Positions 12,401 to 22,700 of a stretch of DNA of 64,000 nucleotides are shown here, one piece after another. Position 1 is the first letter of the stretch. Each line of letters begins with the position of its first letter. Source of the stretch: Paraspadella gotoi (taxonomy: Eukaryota; Chaetognatha). A program made the translations under genes and the position numbers. The stretch covers positions 827,756 through 891,755 of the forward strand of contig CM119263.1 of NCBI GenBank assembly GCA_051294375.1, read 5' to 3'. The notes under the pieces were generated by a model. That model was not told the origin of the DNA. It saw nothing but the letters and a program-made list of their open reading frames with translations, and did no database searches.

Positions 12401-13778
12401 CTCTGCTCTCACTCTCCTCTCTGACTCTCTCGCTCTCGATTCTTCTACTCTCTCTCTGTCATACTCCTCTTCCTTCTTCTCTCTCTCTCTCTCGCTCGTA
12501 TCGTCAGTTAATTAGCGCGGTCCCCCGTCGTCGGCCCTAGAATCCCCACTCACCCTCCAACCCGACAGAAATCCCCAGTACACCCTTCTCGCGAGAAAGC
12601 TTATAGCACTTACGTTTTTTCGTTTTTCTTCATATTTGAGAATAAGGCGGAGGTTTTCGTGGGGTCAGTGGCTGTCGATCCTTAGGGAAGAGGCCTTTAC
12701 CACGCTACCGTTCTTTTAAAGCGGTTTGGTCACTAGTAATAGTTCATGTATCACACTTCAGTATCATTTCCCCCGGTGACGGATCATGTTACCGCATCAT
12801 ACACTCACAACGGTTAATTGGCACAGGTCTAAGAAAACGGATGAGAAGAAGAGATAGAGAGAGAAGAGAACTCACCTAATACTCGTGAGTTCAGTGAGTT
12901 TCCCAATGAACCTGGCAAACGCGACCTTGTCATGACTTCGATGTTTGATGACATATTTTTGGAGGATCGACGTGTAGCGCTCCTGGATCCGTTCAACGCG
13001 CCGAGGGTCGGTCACGCCCTCTCGACCTGGAAATTACGGGGACTGTGAGAGTGTTGTGATGGTGTTGTGATGGTGTTGGTGCTTGATGGAGTAGAATAGA
13101 TAGCTAAGCTTTCTTTGGGATCATTCGCTTTCCTTTTCATCTAAAAATAGACATAAACTCAGCAAGCAGATGCAAAAGTTAAAAAACGAAAAAAAACCCT
13201 GACTTTTAAGAGTGCAGAACTGACTGAATAAGCAGATGCAAAGAACTGACTGACCTTGAAATAAGCAGATGCAAAGAACTGACTGACCTGGAAATAAGCA
13301 GATGCAAAGAACTGACTGATCTTAAAATAAGCAGATGCAAAGAACTGACTGACCATGAAATAAGCAGATGCAAAGAACTGACCGACCTTGAAATAAGCAG
13401 ATGCAAAGGACTCACTGACCTTGAAATAAGCAGATGCAAGAAAGCAACGCGTACTCGATGTCATTCGTCTTCAATTGAACGAGTTTCTTGCAGAATTCGA
13501 ACATCGGGTCCACGAAGGAGTCACTCTCGACTCGCTTGAAGCTGTTGGTGGAAATGGGTGGTTGGGTGGAAGGGGGGAGTGGGAGAGGTGGTGGATGGTG
13601 GCGAAGGGAAGGGGGAAAGAGGTGGTGGGATCGAAGGAAAGGGAAGAATGGGGGTAGGCTTAAATGGATGAGTATGATGGGCTCATTTCTTCATTTCATT
13701 TTTATTCCGAAAAATTGGAATATGACTCCTTTCTGTTCCAAAAAGTTGACTCAGGGTTGGTTGGTTGGTTGGTTGGTT

Positions 13779-13866
<88 letters not shown>

Positions 13867-16331
13867 TTCTCCTCACGTGTTGTCTGTCCATGGGTTATCG
13901 TCCGAGAATACGATGGTGTTGGTCTCGGGTTCGTATCTCCTCGCTGCTCGCAAGATCATGAGATCGATGGAACAGCCCTGTGGAAGAAGACATCACAGAT
14001 CAAGGGGAAAGACATAGTTTATACTAAATGTTGGAAACGATTACAAATTTATACGAATTCTACCACTAGTAGTTTATTATTTAATTCTTAATTTTTAAAG
14101 AAAATCTCTCTTCTCACTGGTGCAATTTAATCTTTACATAAAAGAAAAGGCAATGTTAATTTAATTCAGGTAATTGATTAATTTACTGAAATTATTAAAT
14201 TAAATTAAATTATTATTTATGAATAGTTATTTTTTGTATCATTTCGTTGCTCTTCCAATGACTTCACAAAGTGCTATTTCGATTGCCCCTAATAATTGCT
14301 ATGTCAACTGAATTACTACTAACTTCCAGGATAAACTAAGTAGAAGTTGACGGGAAAGAATTCTAGCGAAAGGAAACGCTTAAGATTAAGATTAAGATTA
14401 ATTCTAGCGAAAGGAAACGCTTAAGATTAAGATTAAGATTAAGATTAATTCTAGCGAAAGGAAAATCTTAAGATTAAGATTAAGATTAAGATTAAGATTA
14501 ATTCTAGCGAAAGGAAACGCTTAAGATTAAGATTAAGATTAAGATTAATTCTAGCGAAAGGAAACGCTTAAGATTAAGATTAAGATTAAGATTAATTCTA
14601 GCGAAAGGAAACGCTTAAGATTAAGTCGAAGTAAAATATGAAATGAAAGATTAACTAGTATATATACTAAATTTAAAAAGTCAAGAAAGATTAAGTGGAA
14701 GAAGAGGAAAGAGAAAGGTAAGTTTAAGAAAAAGTGAGGAAATCCGACTTTGAAGGGAAGGACATTTGGGTGAACTGACCTTAAGCAGAATGACCTTGTC
14801 CTCTTGGCAGATGTTTTCGAAGAGAGGGATCTTCTTTGCGAACTCCACGATCAGTTGCACAGTCAGAATTGTATTCTCTACCATCTGACGAAGCTGAACT
14901 TTCTTCTTGTCCGTCGCTTCCGCCGGATCCCAAGATTCGTCCAGAGTTTTCTGTGTTAAAATAAAGAGGATAATAATCATCCAGGTTCTTTTGGCGAAAG
15001 TGAAGGTGAAGGTGACCTTAGTCACCAAAGATCCTTTTTCACCGAACGACAGTGAAGCCTTCGTTGTCGTCGTCGTCTGACTTTTCTCTCCCTTTTTTTT
15101 TTCACATTCGAAAAAGTCGTTTTTTCTCACAAGTCAAGAACCAAAAACTGCATTTTCTCTCTTTTTCATCGTCGTCGAAATCAAATATTACTTAAAATTG
15201 TTCTTTGAGTCTTCTTTATTATTAGTTTGAATTTATGTTAATATTTTGTCCTAACGAACGTAGTCTGTTTATTTCTAAACAAGACTTCGTCTTTGTTCAC
15301 ACGTGAACCAGAAGAACATTTACTTACCCACATATAAACTCGCATGCCATTTCACCTAAACGAACATAAAGAATTAAGAAAAAGGGACTCACGGAAATTT
15401 TGGCCTTTTCCTCTGGGGTCGGGAGTTCGAATCTGTCCTGATAGTAAACGATTTGATCCAACATTTCCCAGTCGTTTTCAGTGAGAGCGAATCCCCTATC
15501 AATTTCGTCGTCAGAGAGAGTCGCCTTCATGAATCTGGCGGAGATAGAATGACATCAATGATGACAATGACATTGAGAGAAATGCGTTGATATTCAATAT
15601 TTGACGTTCAATAAATGACTTCCTAACAAGTAACAAGAATCATTTACTGTATAATGTCTATGAGAAAACATCGGACACAAAGTCTATTAATCTTGCGTTC
15701 TATAGCTATAGATGATCTCTCTATTACAACACTAAACCTTAAAATATTCACAAATTCAGAATCATGAAATATAAAATTTAAGTTAAGTTATAAAATTTTT
15801 TTTTTTAAATAAGTTATTATTTTAATTTAATTATAACTATATTTTATAATATTTCACTAAATTTTCTTTAAAATATAGTAAAACATGTAATCTTGAAACT
15901 TTCAAAAGAGCTTAATTATTGAATGCATGGATATAAGGGATAATTTTTAAATTGCTTTAACCAATTTCATTGAGACTAATGGATGAACAAAAGACAATCT
16001 TCACCAACCTCGGCATCATAATTTTGTCATTATCATTATCATTATCATCATCATCATTGTCGAAAATAAGAAGAAAAGCGTGAAGGCCGATCGCATCCTC
16101 TCACTTGAGCGGGTCGTCGGACGGGCTTCTACTGGGTCCGGGAGCGGGCGACTGGGTGCGGACTTGTTCGTTGGCCGATGACGACGACGACGACGACGAT
16201 GCCGACGCCGGCGGGAGATCGACGGCGTTGGCGGCGCTGGCGGCGCTGGAGCGTTGAGAGAAGATGGCGGAAATGGCTTGCCGCCTCTCTTCTCTTGGCG
16301 AGCCTTGCATGGTCCTCGGAGAGCAGACCTG

Positions 16332-16408
<77 letters not shown>

Positions 16409-17609
16409 AACAAAATCCATAATCGATTTCTTTCCTTATAACGAAATTCAAAAAAATTTTTGACTTTTTACTCACATTCTTCCTCATGCCGACTTCCCGA
16501 CACTTTTGCAAGCGACACGCCTGACACTTTCGCCGCAGCCACATGTCCATCTGCGAGATGCAGCGGCCGCCATATTTGCAGCGGTAGGACTTGTCTGCAC
16601 CGCGGGTGATTGAGCGGCGGAAGAAGCCTTTGCAGCCTTCGCAGGAGAGGGCGTGTAGTGATACCCGGAGGCGCGGTCTCCGCAGATCAGGCACAGCTCT
16701 TCCTCGCCCTTGGAGGCGCTTTAGATGCTTGAGATCGGGATTTCTTGCTCGCGCTCGCCATCTTTCCGCCTCCTGAATAGATGACAGATTTATGACAGAT
16801 TTATGACAGATTTATGACAAAGGATTTATGTCCTAAGATCCGGGTTTCAACATGGCAAGAAATTCCAAACCAAACTAGAGTCTAAGGCAAAGGCTAAACG
16901 CGCGTTGATGCAGTAAACTAATTCGTAATTAATTTAAGATTCAAACCTTACCTTGGTGAGGAAGCGGCGAGGGTGAAGGCGTGGTGGCAGGAGTCGAAGT
17001 GGGCGTGGCTTCGGGTCTGAGTCCGGCGGCGGCGGCGGAGATCGGAAACGTGTTTCCGACCGAAGGTGACGCCGGCGTGTAGGGGGACAGAGCGTCAATG
17101 ACCATCGCGCCGCTTCCAGAGGGCGCGCCTTGATCCGTTTTTTTTAAGGAGAAAAAATTAAAAAAAATTTAAGTCCAACAAAAATAAAACATTTTTAACA
17201 AAATCCGTCTTAGCGTGAATAATACATGATTAATTGAAAAAAAAACATTGAAAGTATTCATGATTTCTCGTCGGCATAGACTACAATGAATTGAGCATTC
17301 TGAACCCTTCGACCTTGAGTTATTTTGCGTCAAAATCCACCGCCCAAAAGTCAACGGGGAAACTGAGAAGAAACGCCCGCGATTCATCAAGACTAATGTC
17401 AATTATTATGTGGTTAAAAATAACGCCCTGTTTACCTTATCATTTATCATTCGTTAAATATGTAAATAGTTAAAAAGGGGAAATGAGAAATAAGTTTTTT
17501 CGCTCAAAGTTTCCTTCTCTTTTCTTAATTATTTTCTACATAGACGAAACCAGACAGACAGACAGACAGACAGACAGATTTCAGACTGATCAATTCTCGA
17601 CTTTCGTTG

Positions 17610-17662
<53 letters not shown>

Positions 17663-19701
17663 TCTCTCTCTCTTCTCTCTACATACAGGTTTTTTTCCTG
17701 ACTCACGCGAATCAGACCGCGATGGACGAATCGGGGCTGCAGCTTTTATCGCTGCCGCCACCACTGCTGCCGTTGCTGCCCCGGCCACCGGCCGCTGCTG
17801 CAGTTTCCCGCGCCGAAAACCGAGACGCTTCGGGGTGAGGCGAGCGGGTGATTTCCAAGAGGCGAGTTGGGATCTGTGATGAAAAAAAAAAAAGGTATCA
17901 TCGAAGGAAAAAACAAAAAAACCAAATAAATGTTGTAAGTTTAGTTATATTAAACGAAATTTAAACGGTATTTAGAATATTGTCTTTCTTGTCTTTTCTT
18001 CCTTAATTTATAACTTGGCAACCTCAAATTAAAAATGTCAAAGAAAAGAGGACGTTTCGCCGCAGGTACGAGAGCGCCAACTTCTTTTTTTCAAATCGTC
18101 AACACGAAAAATCGATTAAAACGTCAAAAACCCGGATTTTCGGCGAGAAGTTAAGAGACGACGCCGACCTTAAAATCAGACGCGAGGTGGGCGTGGACAT
18201 TGTTAAGTCTCGAATAAAGTCGAGTGAGGCTCGCGTGTGGGGCCCCTGTTTTCCGAGAGTGCCCCATTTCTATTCGTATATTATAGAATTTAATTTTAAC
18301 CTTAATATTCAATATAAATATTTTTTTAATCCCATTTGTTTATCGCAGATTCTGACTTTATAATCCATATAGGCGGTCTGTCGGTCTTTCCCCCAAATAA
18401 GTTATTAAACCTATAAAACAATCACGAGCCTATAATGCTTAACTTTTAAAAATATTTTGCTTTATATCGCGATTTTACTAATTTTTTTGTTCATATTTTT
18501 TACGGCCGTTTTTACTATCGATATCCAAAGGAATTTAAGCATTAATTTCCATACTGATTGTTATTAAAAGGTATTTTGCCCGGAGAAACATCACGTTTAA
18601 ATACTTTGGTATGAGCAAAACATCAGATTCTCATCTGCAATAGCATGAGAATAAGCAGCAATTCTTATACTAATCTTAATCCTTAACCTAAATTAATCCT
18701 AAACCTTAACCCTATATTATTTTTGTTAATTTTTAACACCAACCTTTAAGTAAACACTAATCCTAAACTCAAATCTTTAATCCTAATTATTAACCAAATC
18801 CCTAACTTTAATCATAAACTTAACCTTTAGGCTAATTCTTAACCCTAACCTTTAATTTATTTTTAACTTGAAAAATAAATTTAATTCCAAATTTAAGATG
18901 AAAGGGGGCGTTCTGGGAAAATAAGGCCGCGTTGAGTATGTATTTTTTTGGCTGCTTATTGTCTATCACTCGTTCTTTAATCTGTAACAGCTCGTTTTGT
19001 GTTGAGTAAGATCGAAAGAGATCGAAAAGAGAGCAAATGTGAGCGCCTCACTCACCTTTTAAACCAGCCTTACCATTTAAACTCACTCACTCACCTTTTA
19101 AACCAGCCTAACCATTCAAACTCACTCATTAACCTTTTAAACCATCCTGACCTTTTAAACACTTACTCACTCACCTTTTAAACCATCCTTGATTCCTTTA
19201 ACTCGCCCCTTCGCCCGATTCGATCGAGTCAAAAATCTAAATTCGTCTCGAGGCATTTCTCTTCCGGAAATAACTTAATCTCGTCCAGACGGGGACGACG
19301 GATCGAGTTCTGTTGCTAGGCGACGCGGTTGGGATTATAGTAGATCTCGGGTTCGAGCCCGCGCACAAACGTTCCATTTTTTTTTCCTATTTGGTCTCAA
19401 GAGAAAAATGCCCGTCATTTTCAAGGGAACGTGCGCCGGTGTCCGAACGGGGACGCTGATGCTCCGAGGTAAGGAAGTCGAGCGTTGCCTGAAACCTTAC
19501 CCGGGGCCTTTAAACATCAAATCGAAGAAACCAATAAGAATGCGTTGTTTTCCGGCAACGATTGAGTCGAGACGTTAAAACAAAACAAATGAACGAAGTT
19601 GGAACGAGTAGAGTTTTGTTTACATTTTTTCAATCTTCAAATCAAGGTCAGTTATTTCATGTTGGACAGTTCGATTCTTGGCCGGGCGAGGGCGTTCCAA
19701 C

Positions 19702-19783
<82 letters not shown>

Positions 19784-22700
19784 GGAAGAGAGAGAGAGAG
19801 AGAAGAAAAAAAATTATAATCGAATAAAATTTTCTCAAATTGATTTTTAAACGATATTAAGGAAGAGCAAGAAAAAGGAAGACCGGTTACTTCAAAATTC
19901 TTTCAAGCCGCTTCGAAAATCGAAATGCGGTTATTCTTCTTTTTTTTTCTTTCCAGATTCGATGGACTAGAAGCAAAAATTGTGGATTTTGGTTTTTAAA
20001 AAAACAAAACAAATATCAAGGCCTTGTTGTAATTCGTACCATAGCGAGGTTATCAAGACAATCAGTAATTCTTATTTATCGTTAAAGTTCTAATAGGATT
20101 TATATCAAGCCCCAGCCATTTTCCTTTTTTTTCAAAAACCTTTCTGCAATTGATCCACTCTACTGGTCCAGATTCGTGACTTGAAACAAGAAAAAACCGG
20201 CGAATCCAGGGATTTAAGACGAAAAACACGAAAGCACGAAGACAAACTCGTTGCTGAGCTCGATTCTCCTTCGTCGGAAGACTTACCCTTTTGGTAAGGC
20301 AGAACTTGCCTTAGTTCGAAAAAATGACCTGGTACAGTAAGTAGTACATCTAACCGTATACTATTTACCAGCATTTATCTTTTTCACTCTGAATGCTCAA
20401 GCAAAAAATGACCAGTAGCCTCGAACCATTAACTCACCTTCTTTTCGAACTTACCCCTCAATCTAGCGCCACGTCCGGGTGATGAAAGATGAGCCGGGCC
20501 CGGAGAGGCGTGGCCGAAGCCCGAGACGACTCGATCGGGAGATGGCGTCGAACGGACGGCGCCGATCGACGACAGGAACGCCGCCCCGTTGCGAGACGCA
20601 GCCTGTTGTTGTTGTTGTTGTAGTTCTTCTTGTTGACGGGAGAATGGCGACGCCGCCGGCGGCAAAGCGAGCCTCGACGCGCCGCTTCCGCGTCGAATCG
20701 GAAAGAGATGATCTTTTGTTTCGTGATCGAAAGGATGCGCTTTTGCTTTGGGATCGAAAGGATGCGCTTTTGTTTCTCGATCAAAGGGACCGGCTTCTGG
20801 TTTTTTGCTTAGATCCACTGCGGTCACGTGATCGTGGGTCTCGGGTCTAAAAAAAAATAGATCAAGAGGGTAGGAAAACAAATCGAGATGGGATTTTTTA
20901 AAAATATATATTATTAAATAAATATATAAAAAATAAAGAGTTGTACAATGAAAGCAAAAATGAGAGAATGGAAAGAGATTAATAACTTAAGGTTTAGAGA
21001 AAGAAAACAGAGCAATAGGGACGGATACAGAAATGGGATATACATACAATTAATAAAAATCCTTTTTTTTTATACAAAATTAACTACCCTCACGTTTATA
21101 CGAGAGAAGCAGAAACGAATTAGTTCGAAACATCAAAATAACATTTGTGAAATAATAAAATAAAAAAATACTTCAACGCGTGGGATAAGAGGAGTGTGTT
21201 TTTGTCGCCGAGTAAAAACTCTTATCAAGAGAAGCGAAGCGTCGTTTATTTAATTAATTAACTCTCGTTTGTCGCTTTTTTTTTTAGTAATTGTTCCCCC
21301 CCCTCATTTCTGCTCTGAAGATTATATATCCTCTAATGATTGGCTCTTCGTATATTTGTACAGCTTGCGTGGCCGAGATAGATAACATTTTGACCTAAAA
21401 CTTAGTTTTTATTAGAAAATACTTTGGCTTTTCGTCGATGTTCAAACTTCTTTTAATTCCCCTTTATTGATTTTAAAAATCACAATAACTATCTCATAAA
21501 TGATTAACTTCATAATACTTAATAGGCTCATTATTTAAACCGCGGTGGAATTCGTTCGAGGCTCATTAACGTCGCAAATAAAATTTTTCTCAACACGCGC
21601 GCAATTTAAAAAAAAAATTGGTTCGATTATGTAACGGAAGCTCACTAAATTAATCTTTATTTCATTTAATCCTATTTTCTAGGTCGTTAGTCTTAATTAT
21701 AAAGAAAACGATAAAAAAAATAAAAGAATTATGATTAAAGTCACCCTGGGAATCATCATTAAAGTCACCTCAGGATCGGATGAATCGTCGCCGTGGGTAA
21801 AATCGGAAATTGATGGTTCGACTCTTGCAAACCGTAAATCGAATCTTGGAACAAAAGAACAATAGCATTTAAATAAGTCTATATTGTAGCGCTACAATAT
21901 ATCAAAATTATATCGCAAGAGTTTAAACTCGGTTTTCCGAAACCAAGCAAGTTTGTCGTGATGTAATATCACTACCCGTTGGATACGACTGTTCCTTCCA
22001 TCAGCGCCGTGATAGCGCACTTGGTTGAACCACCGATAGCAAGCCTACCGCCGGCTCTCAAGTTCCGGAAAGCAAGGCAACTGACGGAAAAATCTCCCAG
22101 ACCCACTGGGCACACTAAGAGTGGAGGCTAGCCACACTCACCAAGAGGAATGGCCAGTTGGCCACCATCTCTCCTCTCGGTCACTTCACGTTTCCCAATT
22201 TCCAAAAAGCTTACCTCCGTTCCGATACAAAGGAAAATGTCGCTTGTGAGGATAAATGGAAGCATGATTGGCGACGTCGATCCCGCCACCCGCAACGCCG
22301 ATTGGCGCGACACGCCACGCCGCTGAGGAAAACGAAGAAAACCATAAGAGAAAGGGAGAAAACAAAAGGGGAAAAGGATCTTGATATAAGGAAAGACTTA
22401 CTATCGTATAAATATAAATTACTTCTAAATATATTTAAAAATTTATTAACAAGATAATTTTTAAATAATCAATAAAAGTTAAAATTAATAAAATTGATAA
22501 AAAAAAATAATTAGTGTTTATTGCACCATCTTATTTGTGCTGTCAACACGAATACTTAACTTAATTTTACTGAAAATAATAACACGTTTTTTCACAAGGC
22601 TGTACATTCAATCATCCAACATTTCCGGAATTGTCACGAATAAAAAAAGTCTCCCATCAAAGCATTGGTGACTCTCATTCACACCGATGAAGCCGATTCT

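Larger units (their letters stand above)
6204..12875 (-). other. 6.7-kb last intron of the receptor gene
   Basis: Contains (GA)n and (CT)n tracts, the 10306 motif and the R2 repeat at 11430. No convincing exon on either strand. GC-richer 11900-12250 has open frames on both strands but no paired splice sites or recognisable protein. Confidence 0.6.

Noticed and set aside
13159-13464. Repeat protein ([11 protein letters not shown] units)
   Set aside because: It is one frame of the 33-bp array; the receptor exon uses another frame and the array is intronic.
16016-16441. Long ORFs of SLSLSL or RERERE type here and at every (GA)n or (CT)n tract
   Set aside because: They are translations of dinucleotide repeats; their flanks show no start, splice or protein-like sequence.
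16178-16776. Plus-strand ORFs over the receptor DNA-binding and hinge exons
   Set aside because: Shadows of the minus-strand exons, which contain the zinc-finger motifs.
19310-19375. tRNA gene (GGGTTCGAGCCC)
   Set aside because: Only the B-box arm is convincing; no acceptor pairing and no anticodon stem.
21955-22140. GC-richer repeat-like block beside exon N3, possible SINE
   Set aside because: No B-box; left unclassified because no second copy is seen in the window.
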